DNA from: Lachnospiraceae bacterium UBA3772
Lineage (GTDB): Bacteria; Bacillota; Clostridia; Lachnospirales; Lachnospiraceae
DNA length: 13,535 bases
Assembly (NCBI GenBank): GCA_002371025.1
Contig: DFFQ01000201.1
Coordinates: 642-14,176, forward strand
Direction of reading: 5' to 3'
Part shown: positions 1 to 7,282 of the stretch, one piece after another
Layout of the letters: every line of letters starts with the position of its first letter
Position numbering within the stretch: the stretch's first letter is position 1
Made by a program: the position numbers and the translations under genes
Notes under the pieces: generated by a model
Seen by the model: the letters and a program-made list of their open reading frames with translations, nothing else
Told to the model about the DNA's origin: nothing
Databases searched by the model: none

Positions 1-23
1 GGGTTCGAGCCCCCGGCGGCCCA
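1..23 (+). tRNA. 3' end of a tRNA gene (partial, isotype unknown)
   Basis: The window opens inside a T arm. GGG (1-3) is the end of the 5' T-stem strand, TTCGAGC (4-10) is a canonical 7-nt T loop, and CCCCG (11-15) is the 3' T-stem strand. GCGGCCC (16-22) would be the 3' acceptor strand and A23 the discriminator base. The next bases are CTG, so CCA does not appear to be encoded and would be added by the CCA-adding enzyme. The anticodon lies outside the window. The matching 5' acceptor strand would be GGGCCGC, which I cannot tie to one isotype. Confidence 0.72.
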
Positions 24-38
24 CTGCAGGAGGGCTGA

Positions 39-72
39 GGACTTTGTTAATCAAGGTTTTTGGCCTTTTTTT
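39..72 (+). terminator. Weak terminator-like hairpin and T runs after the tRNA
   Basis: An imperfect stem CTTTG (42-46)/CAAGG (52-56), with one G-U pair, is followed by T57-T61. An overlapping short stem AAGG (53-56)/CCTT (64-67) is followed by T68-T72. Either could end the tRNA transcript. Both stems are short, so this is a weak call based mainly on position and the T runs. Confidence 0.35.
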
Positions 73-143
73 GTTGCATTTTTCTTTAACTTTCCGATAT
101 AGATTAAAAATATATAAATAAGGCATTAATATAAATGTACTTT

Positions 144-172
144 TTGACACCTATATATAAATATGATATTTT
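144..172 (+). promoter_or_regulatory. Sigma-A promoter for the repeat membrane protein
   Basis: TTGACA (144-149) is a perfect -35 hexamer. After a 17-nt spacer comes TATTTT (167-172), a 4/6 match to the -10 consensus. Transcription would start near 179, downstream of the ATG at 135. This supports translation starting at 240. The leader of about 60 nt can form a small hairpin, TAGGTA (199-204)/TACCTA (220-225), ending just before the ribosome binding site at 227-234. Confidence 0.6.
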
Positions 173-239
173 AGTAAAGGATAATGACATATCTAAGGTA
201 GGTATGACATTTGTATTTTTACCTATGGGAGGAAGTAAA

Positions 240-938
240 ATGGAAAATAATACACAACAGAATTATGGCCAGCCACAGCAGCCACAGCAGCAGGGTTATG
301 GCCAGCCACAGCAGCAGCAGTTTCAGCAGCAGGGTTACGGTCAGCCACAGCCACAGCAGTTTCAGCAGCAGGGTTATGGTCAGCCACAGCAGTTTCAGCA
401 GGGTTATGGTCAGCCACAGCAGCAGTTTCAGCAGCAGGGCTATGGATATCAGCAGCCACAGATGAGACAGGCTGGACCAAAGGTTGAGATAAGTTTTAAT
501 TTTGATAAGATTAAGACAATCAATTATAGAGTAATAGCTGCGTTTATATTATTCTTTTCAGCTGTTTTACCAGGATGGTTTGGTGTTTCTGAATCTGGAG
601 CAATATTAAGTGCTGGTTTACTTGTAAAAGAGGGAGGAATTCTTAAACTTTGGGCAATTCTTTTCATTATTTCAGCTTTAGCAGTAATTGTATTAGAATA
701 TGAAGTTGTACCAGCGTTTAATAATATGATCAAGAGTTTACCATTTGGAGAATTCTATGTTCCAGCTTTAGCAGTTGTAACATTCATTCTTGGAACATTT
801 GCATATTCAAAGGAAACAAAAGATGGAATGAAAATGCTTGGAATGAAATTTGGTTTCTGCTGGTGGTTTGCACTTATTGCAGTAATATTACTTTGCATTA
901 AGCCTGTAGTTAAAGCTATCAAAGGCGAACTTAATTAA
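240..938 (+). CDS. Four-helix membrane protein with Q/G/Y/P-rich repeat N-terminus
   Basis: This 232-residue protein has no function I recognise. Residues 5-78 are low complexity, almost only Gln, Pro, Gly, Tyr and Phe, in repeats that begin GYGQP. A positively charged linker (KIKTINYR, about 90-97) precedes four predicted membrane segments at about 96-114, 134-153, 170-189 and 205-223. The positive linker and the basic tail (KPVVKAIKGELN) suggest that both ends face the cytoplasm. The first helix ends in LPGWF, followed by a short Gly/Ser-rich loop. I chose the ATG at 240 because GGGAGGA (227-233) lies 6-7 nt upstream and because the promoter is downstream of the in-frame ATG at 135, which would add 35 residues. 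It appears to be a single-gene transcript. The repeat type resembles cytoplasmic prion-like low-complexity domains; that comparison rests on composition only. Confidence 0.85.
   Translation: MENNTQQNYGQPQQPQQQGYGQPQQQQFQQQGYGQPQPQQFQQQGYGQPQQFQQGYGQPQQQFQQQGYGYQQPQMRQAGPKVEISFNFDKIKTINYRVIAAFILFFSAVLPGWFGVSESGAILSAGLLVKEGGILKLWAILFIISALAVIVLEYEVVPAFNNMIKSLPFGEFYVPALAVVTFILGTFAYSKETKDGMKMLGMKFGFCWWFALIAVILLCIKPVVKAIKGELN
294..449 (+). repeat. In-frame tandem repeats encoding GYGQP-Q/F units
   Basis: Within the membrane protein gene, units begin with GYGQP at residues 19, 32, 45 and 55, with a degenerate GYGYQQP at 67. Unit lengths are 13, 13, 10 and 12 residues, so the basic period is 39 bp with in-frame losses of one or three codons. 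The DNA is built from CAG, CCA and GGTTATGG words. The copies differ by length and by synonymous changes (ggttatggc/ggttacggt/ggttatggt), which fits repeat expansion and contraction under frame constraint. Confidence 0.9.
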
Positions 939-953
939 TTTATGAATAATATG

Positions 954-1021
954 CTCCGGTGAAAGAGGAGGTTTAAAAGTAAGATAATTACTATTATACC
1001 CTTTTTTACCGGAGATTTTTT
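954..1021 (+). terminator. Rho-independent terminator with a long stem
   Basis: CTCCGGTGAAAGAGG (954-968) pairs with CCTTTTTTACCGGAG (1000-1014) in an uninterrupted 15-bp stem that includes two G-U pairs. It is followed by A and then T1016-T1021. The loop of 31 nt can form its own small hairpin, GTAA (979-982)/TTAC (988-991). The position, 15 nt after the stop of the repeat membrane protein gene, fits termination of that gene before mnmE. Confidence 0.8.
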
Positions 1022-1052
1022 ATGTAGAATAAAATTACCTAAGCGAAGAATA

Positions 1053-1071
1053 AACCCTGATCTTTAGGGTT
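1053..1071 (+). other. Small hairpin upstream of mnmE start
   Basis: AACCCT (1053-1058) and AGGGTT (1066-1071) form a 6-bp stem with a 7-nt loop, ending 25 nt before the mnmE start codon. No T run follows, so it is not a terminator. It may be a leader structure or chance. I found no convincing promoter pair for mnmE between 1021 and 1096; TAGAAT at 1025-1030 is a possible -10 without a good -35. Confidence 0.3.
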
Positions 1072-1096
1072 AAATAATATGTTAATGGAGATAAAA

Positions 1097-2500
1097 ATGG
1101 ATTCACGTGATACAATCTGCGCAGTTGCTACAGGCCTGGGAAGAACAGGTATCGGTATAGTAAGAGTTAGTGGAAAAGATGCAATCAAAATATGTGATCA
1201 GGTATTTGAGGGAAGAAAAAAAATTTCTGAAATGCCAACATATACAGCGGCATTTGGAAATATAGTTGATGTATCAGCTGATGGAAAAAAAGAAATAATT
1301 GATGAAACAGTAGCCCTTGTTATGAAGGGGCCACATTCATATACAACTGAAGATACAGTAGAATTTGATTGTCATGGAGGACCATTTCTTTTAGGAAAGG
1401 TTGTTGATCTTCTTATAAGATCAGGTGTAAGAGCTGCAGAACCAGGGGAATTTACCAAGAGAGCATACCTGGGTGGAAGAATTGACATGACTGAAGCAGA
1501 AGCTGTTATGGATATCATCAATGCAGAAAATGATATGGCTCTTAAATCATCTCTTAGTCAGTTAAGAGGTGGTCTTAAAGAAAAGATTGAAGAAATCAGA
1601 GAAAAGATAATCTATAATACTGCCTTTATAGAATCAGCTCTTGATGATCCGGAAAATTACAGTCTTGATGGATTTTCTGAAAGATTAGATAAAGAGTTAG
1701 ATGGAACTTTATCAGAAATTGAAAATCTTCTAAGTACTTCGGAAGACGGACGACTTATAAAAGAAGGTATAAGTACAGCTATCATAGGAAGACCTAATGC
1801 AGGTAAGTCTTCTGTACTTAATATGCTTTTAGGTGAAGAGAGAGCGATAGTAACTAATATAGAAGGAACAACAAGAGATACTCTTGAGGAATATGCAAAT
1901 CTAAATGGAGTGACGCTTAGACTTATTGATACTGCGGGTATCAGAAATACTGATGATATTGTAGAAAAGATAGGTGTTGATAAAGCAAAAGAAAATATTG
2001 AATCCGCAGACCTTATTCTTTTTATAGTTGATGGAGCAGTGCCTCTTAATGATAATGACAGAGAGATAATTAAAAAAATAAAAGAAAATGATAAAAATGT
2101 CATAACTCTTATCAACAAAACAGACTTGGAATCTGTGATGGATAAAGAAGAATTAAAGAATCTTATCTCATTTAAGAAGGATAATCAGATTCTTGAAATA
2201 TCTGCCAAAGAGGGAACAGGTAAGGAAGAATTATCAAATTTGATAAGAGATATGTTCTTCTCAGGAAATATTGATTATAATAGTGAAATCTATATAACAA
2301 GTAAGAGACATAGACAGGCTTTATATGATGCAAAAAACAGTCTTCTTAAGGTAAAGGAAAGTATCGCACTTTCGATGAGTGAGGATTTCTTTACTACGGA
2401 TCTTATGGCAGCTTATGAAAGTCTTGGACTTATAATCGGTGTAACATTAGAAGATGATCTTGCAGATAAGATATTTGAGTCTTTCTGCATGGGTAAATAA
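1097..2500 (+). CDS. mnmE: tRNA uridine-5-carboxymethylaminomethyl modification GTPase MnmE
   Basis: MnmE is a K+-activated GTPase that works with MnmG to add an (amino)methyl group at C5 of the wobble uridine (U34) in several tRNAs. This 467-residue protein has the usual length and layout: an N-terminal tetrahydrofolate-binding domain (DTICAVATGLGRTGIGIVR near residue 5), a helical domain, and an inserted Ras-like G domain. The G motifs are visible: GRPNAGKS (231-238), TTRDT (258-262), DTAG (278-281), NKTD (340-343) and SAK (369-371). It ends in FCMGK, the family's C-terminal C-x-G-K signature with the conserved cysteine at 464. I chose the ATG at 1097 because GGAG (1087-1090) lies 6 nt upstream and the product then begins like its homologues; ATGs at 1079 and 1085 are in frame but lack a ribosome binding site. 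mnmG follows after 15 nt. Confidence 0.97.
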   Translation: MDSRDTICAVATGLGRTGIGIVRVSGKDAIKICDQVFEGRKKISEMPTYTAAFGNIVDVSADGKKEIIDETVALVMKGPHSYTTEDTVEFDCHGGPFLLGKVVDLLIRSGVRAAEPGEFTKRAYLGGRIDMTEAEAVMDIINAENDMALKSSLSQLRGGLKEKIEEIREKIIYNTAFIESALDDPENYSLDGFSERLDKELDGTLSEIENLLSTSEDGRLIKEGISTAIIGRPNAGKSSVLNMLLGEERAIVTNIEGTTRDTLEEYANLNGVTLRLIDTAGIRNTDDIVEKIGVDKAKENIESADLILFIVDGAVPLNDNDREIIKKIKENDKNVITLINKTDLESVMDKEELKNLISFKKDNQILEISAKEGTGKEELSNLIRDMFFSGNIDYNSEIYITSKRHRQALYDAKNSLLKVKESIALSMSEDFFTTDLMAAYESLGLIIGVTLEDDLADKIFESFCMGK

Positions 2501-2515
2501 AAGAGGAAAAATAAA

Positions 2516-4393
2516 ATGGCAAACGTAGAAGAAACATATGATATAGTCGTTGTCGGTGCAGGACATGCAGGATGCGAAGCAGCTCTTGCCGCCGCAAGAA
2601 TGGGATTTAAGACAATCTGCTTTACTGTCAGTATGGACAGTGTAGCTTTAATGCCATGTAATCCTAATATTGGCGGAAGTTCTAAGGGACATCTTGTAAG
2701 AGAGATTGATGCCCTTGGCGGTGAAATGGGTAAAAACATCGATAAGACATATATACAGTCAAAAATGTTAAATGTATCAAAGGGCCCTGCGGTGCATTCT
2801 CTTCGTGCTCAGGCGGATAAAGTAGAATATACAAAACAGATGAAACTTACAATGCAGCATGAGAAGAATCTTACTATGCGTCAGCAGGAAGTAAGTGAGC
2901 TTATTGTTGATGAAAATGGACATGCAGCAGGAGTAATAACGTTTTCGGGAGCTATTTACCATGCAAGAGCAGTTGTGCTTTGTACCGGCGTATATCTTAA
3001 AGCAAGATGTATCTATGGTGATGTGGTAAGTTACACAGGTCCTAATGGCCTTATGGCAGCAAATCATCTTTCTGATTCCATGGCAGAAAAGGGAATTTCT
3101 ATCAGAAGATTTAAGACAGGTACTCCTCCTAGAATTGACAGAATGTCGATTGATTTTTCAAAGACAGTGGAGCAAAAGGGTGATGAGAGAATTCAGCCTT
3201 TCTCATTTGAAAATACTGAAGAAGATATTAAGAGAGAGCAGATTTCCTGCTGGCTTACATATACAAACAATGAAACTCATGAAATAATAAAGCAGAATAT
3301 TGACAGATCTCCTCTTTATTCCGGGGCAATCCATGGTGTTGGACCAAGATACTGTCCTTCTATTGAGGATAAGATCATGAAATTCCCAGATAAGGACAGA
3401 CATCAGCTCTTTATTGAACCAGAAGGTGAGAATACAGAGGAAATGTATCTTGATGGAATGTCTTCATCTATGCCGGAAGATGTTCAGTTTGCCATGGTTC
3501 ATTCTGTTCCTGGACTTGAAAATGCAAAGATAGTAAGAAACGGATATGCCATTGAATATGACTGTATCTCAGCTACAGATCTTAAGCATTCCTTAGAGTT
3601 TAAGGCTGTGCCGGGACTTTTCTCTGCAGGACAGATAAACGGAAGTTCAGGTTATGAGGAAGCTGGAGCCCAAGGGCTTATGGCAGGTATAAATGCTGCA
3701 AGACTTCTTCAGGGAAAGGAACCAGTAGTATTAAAGCGTTCAGATGGATATATAGGAGTTCTTATTGATGACCTTGTAACAAAGGAAACAAAAGAACCTT
3801 ACAGAATGATGACAAGTCGTGCTGAATATAGACTTCTTCTTCGTCAGGATAACGCTGACTTAAGACTTACTGATATTGGACATGAGATTGGGCTTATAAG
3901 TGATGAAAGATATGAGAAGTTTAATAACAAACGTGATATAATAAATTCTGAAATAGAGAGGCTTAAAGAAACTAAGGTCGGAGCATCTAAGGAAGTTCAG
4001 GCTTTTCTTACTGCTAATGAAAGTACACCTCTTAGAACTGGTGTTACTATGGCAGATATTATCAAGAGACCGGAATTTGATTATGATAAGGTAAAAGAAA
4101 TCGATCATGACAGACCGGTTGAAGGAATAACTAGAGAAATAGCAGAGCAGATAAATATATCAATAAAATACGAAGGATATATTCAGAGAGAAAGAGATCA
4201 GGTGGCACATTTCCTCAAGATGGAAGGAAAGAAAATACCTGAAAATATAGATTATAGTAAAGTTAAAAATCTGAGAAAAGAGGCAAGACAAAAACTTGAA
4301 GCAGTAAGACCGGATTCAATAGGACAGGCTTCAAGAATATCAGGTGTTTCTCCGGCAGACGTTACTATGCTTATGATCTATCTTAAAGCCTGA
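2516..4393 (+). CDS. mnmG: tRNA uridine-5-carboxymethylaminomethyl modification enzyme MnmG
   Basis: MnmG (GidA) is the FAD-dependent partner of MnmE in modification of tRNA wobble uridine. The 625-residue length is typical. Visible landmarks are the N-terminal dinucleotide-binding motif [17 protein letters not shown] (14-30), CNPNIGG (48-54), [14 protein letters not shown] (89-102), [10 protein letters not shown] (198-207), [11 protein letters not shown] (276-286), the FAD-binding segment [15 protein letters not shown] (374-388), and [20 protein letters not shown] (433-452). The C-terminal helical region, which contacts MnmE and tRNA in this family, is complete. GAGG (2503-2506) lies 9 nt before the start. 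It is translated from the same transcript as mnmE, 15 nt upstream, and is followed after 18 nt by the exonuclease gene. Confidence 0.98.
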   Translation: MANVEETYDIVVVGAGHAGCEAALAAARMGFKTICFTVSMDSVALMPCNPNIGGSSKGHLVREIDALGGEMGKNIDKTYIQSKMLNVSKGPAVHSLRAQADKVEYTKQMKLTMQHEKNLTMRQQEVSELIVDENGHAAGVITFSGAIYHARAVVLCTGVYLKARCIYGDVVSYTGPNGLMAANHLSDSMAEKGISIRRFKTGTPPRIDRMSIDFSKTVEQKGDERIQPFSFENTEEDIKREQISCWLTYTNNETHEIIKQNIDRSPLYSGAIHGVGPRYCPSIEDKIMKFPDKDRHQLFIEPEGENTEEMYLDGMSSSMPEDVQFAMVHSVPGLENAKIVRNGYAIEYDCISATDLKHSLEFKAVPGLFSAGQINGSSGYEEAGAQGLMAGINAARLLQGKEPVVLKRSDGYIGVLIDDLVTKETKEPYRMMTSRAEYRLLLRQDNADLRLTDIGHEIGLISDERYEKFNNKRDIINSEIERLKETKVGASKEVQAFLTANESTPLRTGVTMADIIKRPEFDYDKVKEIDHDRPVEGITREIAEQINISIKYEGYIQRERDQVAHFLKMEGKKIPENIDYSKVKNLRKEARQKLEAVRPDSIGQASRISGVSPADVTMLMIYLKA

Positions 4394-4411
4394 CGTGAAA
4401 GGAAGACAAAA

Positions 4412-5395
4412 ATGAATTATATAGTGATGGATCTGGAATGGAACCAAAGCACCTACGGAAGGGCAGGTGAGCATCCAAGGCTTCCATTTGAGATTATCGA
4501 GATAGGGGCAGTAAAGACGGACGCGGATTTTAATATCATCAGTGAATTCCGTACTTTGATTAAACCAAAGGTTTATACCAAACTGCATCATACCATCAAA
4601 GAAATGCTGAATTATGACGAAAAGGAATTATACAGCAAAGGAAAACAGTTTAAGGATGCCTGTAAAGAATTCTTAGATTGGTGTGAAGGTGAAAATAAAG
4701 AAGAATATGCGTTCTGTACATGGGGGATGTCAGATTTATATTATCTGCAGTCCAATATGGATTTTTATTATATGGAAAAACTGAAATTTCCGGTTAAGTA
4801 TTATAATATCCAGCAGATATATGCAGATAAATATGATCCTGAGAAGAATATATGTAAGCTTGAAAAAGCAGTTGAATTCTTAAAGATGGATCAGTCAGAA
4901 CCATTTCATGCAGCCATAAATGATGCAAGATATACAGCAAGAGTTATGAAGGCAGCTGATCTTGGAGATTTTAGTGAAAAATATACTTTTGATATATATA
5001 GACATCCGAAGAAGAAAGAAGAAGAAATAATAGATTTCCATGATGGAATGATAGAATATATTTCTTCTGAATTTACAAGTAAGCTTGCTGCAATGGAAGA
5101 TAAGGATGTAAGAGCAGTCGTATGTCCAAAGTGTAAGAGACGCGTATCAAGAAAACTGCTGTGGTTCCAGTCAGCACCAAATACTGATCTTTCAGTAGGA
5201 AAATGTATCTACCACGGATATGTAGTGGGAAGGATTAAATTTAAAGAAACTGGCGGAAGTGATCCAAATGTCTTTGTAATGAAAAGAGTTACAAGAACCG
5301 ATAAAAAAGGTTATGAAGTCATCAAAAAAAGAAAGATGGATTTAAGAAAGAAAAAAAGAGAAAAAAGACATCAGGCCAGAAGTAAAGAAAAATAA
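4412..5395 (+). CDS. DEDDh-family 3'-5' exonuclease with C-terminal zinc-ribbon-like region
   Basis: The first 180 or so residues form an RNase T/DNA polymerase III epsilon-type exonuclease fold. Candidate metal ligands and the catalytic His follow the DEDDh order: D7 and E9 in VMDLEWNQ, D108 in WGMSDLYYL, then H166 and D171 in FHAAINDAR. The relatives I would expect are KapD/ERI-1-like exonucleases, which act on RNA or DNA 3' ends; the substrate here is unknown. The C-terminal half is less usual: C238-x2-C241 and C265-x2-H268 could hold a zinc ion, and residues 303-327 are a very basic Lys/Arg tail, both suited to nucleic acid binding. The start at 4412 has AAAGGAAG (4398-4405) upstream. It follows mnmG by 18 nt and ends 9 nt before a strong terminator, so it is probably the last gene of the mnmE-mnmG transcript. 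That context hints at an RNA-related role, but this is inference. Confidence 0.85.
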   Translation: MNYIVMDLEWNQSTYGRAGEHPRLPFEIIEIGAVKTDADFNIISEFRTLIKPKVYTKLHHTIKEMLNYDEKELYSKGKQFKDACKEFLDWCEGENKEEYAFCTWGMSDLYYLQSNMDFYYMEKLKFPVKYYNIQQIYADKYDPEKNICKLEKAVEFLKMDQSEPFHAAINDARYTARVMKAADLGDFSEKYTFDIYRHPKKKEEEIIDFHDGMIEYISSEFTSKLAAMEDKDVRAVVCPKCKRRVSRKLLWFQSAPNTDLSVGKCIYHGYVVGRIKFKETGGSDPNVFVMKRVTRTDKKGYEVIKKRKMDLRKKKREKRHQARSKEK

Positions 5396-5404
5396 GATTG
5401 AATT

Positions 5405-5431
5405 AAAAAAGTCCCTTAAAGGGACTTTTTT
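5405..5431. terminator. Bidirectional terminator between exonuclease and rsmG
   Basis: A6 (5405-5410), then GTCCCT (5411-5416) pairing with AGGGAC (5420-5425) around a 3-nt loop, then T6 (5426-5431). The A and T runs let it work in both directions. It lies 9 nt after the exonuclease stop codon and 8 nt from the rsmG stop codon on the opposite strand, so it separates two convergent transcripts. Confidence 0.92.
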
Positions 5432-5439
5432 AATTTATA

Positions 5440-6162
5440 TTATAATGGTTCTTTCTTTGCAGTTCCAGGTTTTCTTGGATAAGCTTTAGGAGTCGGAGCT
5501 TCCTTTTTAACTACTATAAAGCTTCTTTTGATATCCGAATCCAAAAGTGTGATACGGCTATCCTCAATTATCTTACCTGAAAGACATTTAAGGGCATGAG
5601 AAGAAGCAGCAATCTCTTCTTCAACTTCACCGGATTTATAGGATATGAAATAACCACCTTTTTTAACAAAAGGAAGAGTATATTCAAGTAAAACAGGAAG
5701 ACTTGCAACGGCACGTGAAACGGCTATATCAAAATGGTCACGAAGTTCCTTATTTCTTCCACCTTCTTCTGCCCTTGAATGGATGGTTTTAATATTCTTT
5801 AATCCAAGAGCAAGGATTACTTCATTTAAAAAATTTACTCTCTTATTAAGAGAATCAAGAAGCACCACATCTAAATTTGGAAAGAGGATTTTAAGTGGAA
5901 TTCCGGGGAATCCAGCACCAGTACCAATATCGATAAGTTTTAAGTTTTTTTCTTTAATTCCTTCAACTTTTGTAACAGAAAATGCCATGGAAACACTGTC
6001 TATAAAATGTTTTAAGACAACATCTTCTCTTTCTGTTATAGCTGTAAGGTTCATAACCTTATTTTTCTCAATCAGCATCTCATAATATGTTTCAAATTGA
6101 GCAAGCTGCTCATTGCTGATAGGATAGTTATTTTCATCGCAAAATGATTTTAATTTTTTCAT
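5440..6162 (-). CDS. rsmG: 16S rRNA (guanine-N7)-methyltransferase RsmG
   Basis: RsmG (GidB) uses S-adenosylmethionine to methylate N7 of G527 (E. coli numbering) in 16S rRNA; loss gives low-level streptomycin resistance in several bacteria. The 240-residue product has the family's usual size. NLTAITEREDVVLKHFIDS (38-56) is the N-terminal signature, LIDIGTGAGFPGIPLKI (76-92) is the SAM-binding loop, and DIAVSRAVASLPVLLEY (145-161) is the conserved catalytic-region block. The C-terminus TPKAYPRKPGTAKKEPL (224-240) is the family's typical tail. AAGGGA lies about 6 nt before the start. In many Firmicutes this gene directly follows mnmG on the same strand; here it is inverted and separated by the exonuclease. 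It has its own promoter at 6226-6254. Confidence 0.97.
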   Translation of the reverse strand: MKKLKSFCDENNYPISNEQLAQFETYYEMLIEKNKVMNLTAITEREDVVLKHFIDSVSMAFSVTKVEGIKEKNLKLIDIGTGAGFPGIPLKILFPNLDVVLLDSLNKRVNFLNEVILALGLKNIKTIHSRAEEGGRNKELRDHFDIAVSRAVASLPVLLEYTLPFVKKGGYFISYKSGEVEEEIAASSHALKCLSGKIIEDSRITLLDSDIKRSFIVVKKEAPTPKAYPRKPGTAKKEPL

Positions 6163-6225
6163 AAGAATCCCTTAATTTGATTTTTATACAAAAATGTTAT
6201 ATTATGCTTAAACGCATATGTTTTA

Positions 6226-6254
6226 ATCATAGATTAAGATGTTTAAAAAATCAA
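6226..6254 (-). promoter_or_regulatory. Sigma-A promoter for rsmG
   Basis: On the minus strand, TTGATT (complement of 6249-6254) and TATGAT (complement of 6226-6231) are separated by exactly 17 nt. The -10 matches 5 of 6 consensus bases and the -35 matches 4 of 6. The predicted leader is about 57 nt. The -35 abuts a 12-bp perfect palindrome, ATCATATATGAT (6254-6265). On the plus strand of this 183-nt divergent gap I see only a weak candidate for the nucleotidyltransferase gene, TTGAGC (6276-6281)-N17-TAGAGT (6299-6304). Confidence 0.6.
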
Positions 6255-6345
6255 TCATATATGATATATTAAACTTTGAGCATATCGTTAATACTTAATA
6301 GAGTTACTAAAGTATAAAAGAAATACGAAAGGTATTAAGAATAGT

Positions 6346-7278
6346 ATGGATAATATGGAGCCAATAAAGCCTACGCTTGTCGTAATGGCAGCGGGACTTG
6401 GTAGCAGATTTGGTGGTCTTAAGCAGATTACAGCAGTAGATGAAAAGGGTCATGCCCTTATGGATTATGCTATATATGATGCTAAGAAAGCAGGGTTTGG
6501 TGAGGTTGTTTTTATCATCAGACATGAATTTGCTGAGGATTTTAAGAAGGCGGTAGGAGACAGAGTAAGTAAGAATTTACCTGTTACATATGCTTATCAG
6601 GAATTAGAAATGCTTCCAGACGGAATCAAGGTTCCAGAAGATAGAAAAAAGCCATGGGGTACAACTCATGCTCTTTATTGTGCAAGAAAAGAGCTTAAAG
6701 GAAAGAATTTCCTTACAGTAAATGCTGATGATTATTATGGATATGAATCATTTAAGCTGGCAGCTGATTTCCTTACAAAGGAAAATGCAGATGTAAATGA
6801 ATTTGGAATCATTGGCTATGATGTTGTTAAGACTCTTACAGAGAACGGTACAGTATCAAGAGGAATCTGCAAGGTTGATAAAGAGAGTAATCTTTTAAGA
6901 ATAGACGAAAGAAAAGAGATAAAGCTTGAAGATGGAAGAGGTTATTTCACTCTTGATGGAGGAAGTACTTATTCACTTATACCACAGGATGCAGTAGCAT
7001 CAATGAATATGTGGGCTTTTAGATCAGGTTTTATTGATGATATAGAAGAGACATTCCCTGAAAGATTAAGCAGGGGAGTAAAAGAAAATCCTCTTAAATT
7101 TGAAGAGACACTTTCAGATGCAGTTCAGGATATTCTTAACAGAGAAAAGGGTAATGTTAAGATCATAGCTTCTCCTGAAAAATGGTTTGGAATGACTTAT
7201 AAAGAGGACATTGATGAGGTTAAAGAAAAGATTCAAGAATTAACAGATGAAGGTGCATATCCAAGAGGGGATTGGTAA
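6346..7278 (+). CDS. Nucleotidyltransferase (sugar-phosphate nucleotidyltransferase-like)
   Basis: The 310-residue protein has the fold of NTP-transferases that join an NTP to a sugar phosphate or a related alcohol phosphate. The N-terminal nucleotide-binding signature LVVMAAGLGSRFGGLKQ (11-27) is clear, with the Gly-rich loop, Arg21 and Lys26. PWGTTHAL (103-110) resembles the base-recognition segment and NADDYYG (126-132) the Mg2+-binding aspartate motif. Further conserved-looking blocks are NGTVSRG (167-173), NMWAF (221-225) and WFGMTYKED (280-288). The substrate cannot be told from sequence. No glycosyltransferase or sugar-modifying gene is adjacent, so there is no pathway context. The ATG at 6346 has GAAAGG (6327-6332) upstream at a long spacing of 13 nt; an in-frame ATG at 6355 is possible but has no ribosome binding site. 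Confidence 0.85.
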   Translation: MDNMEPIKPTLVVMAAGLGSRFGGLKQITAVDEKGHALMDYAIYDAKKAGFGEVVFIIRHEFAEDFKKAVGDRVSKNLPVTYAYQELEMLPDGIKVPEDRKKPWGTTHALYCARKELKGKNFLTVNADDYYGYESFKLAADFLTKENADVNEFGIIGYDVVKTLTENGTVSRGICKVDKESNLLRIDERKEIKLEDGRGYFTLDGGSTYSLIPQDAVASMNMWAFRSGFIDDIEETFPERLSRGVKENPLKFEETLSDAVQDILNREKGNVKIIASPEKWFGMTYKEDIDEVKEKIQELTDEGAYPRGDW

Positions 7279-7282
7279 ACAG

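Noticed and set aside
135..239. Upstream in-frame start for the repeat membrane protein
   Set aside because: This ATG lies upstream of the promoter and has no ribosome binding site; the ATG at 240 has a near-ideal one.
294..449. CRISPR-like repeat array
   Set aside because: The repeats are in frame, have no unique spacers and encode a continuous protein. No cas genes are nearby.
211..480. Long open frames on both strands across the Q-rich repeats
   Set aside because: They are products of the CAG/CCA repeat composition. Their translations are Ser/His- or Ala/Val-rich low-complexity sequence with no independent start signals.
1657..2118. 153-codon minus-strand open frame inside mnmE
   Set aside because: It lies wholly within a gene with all conserved MnmE motifs and its translation is Ser/Leu/Ile-rich with no recognisable domain.
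7247..7282. Longer start of the 210-residue membrane protein, overlapping the nucleotidyltransferase
   Set aside because: There is no ribosome binding site before 7247, and the added residues are charged and do not extend the first helix.
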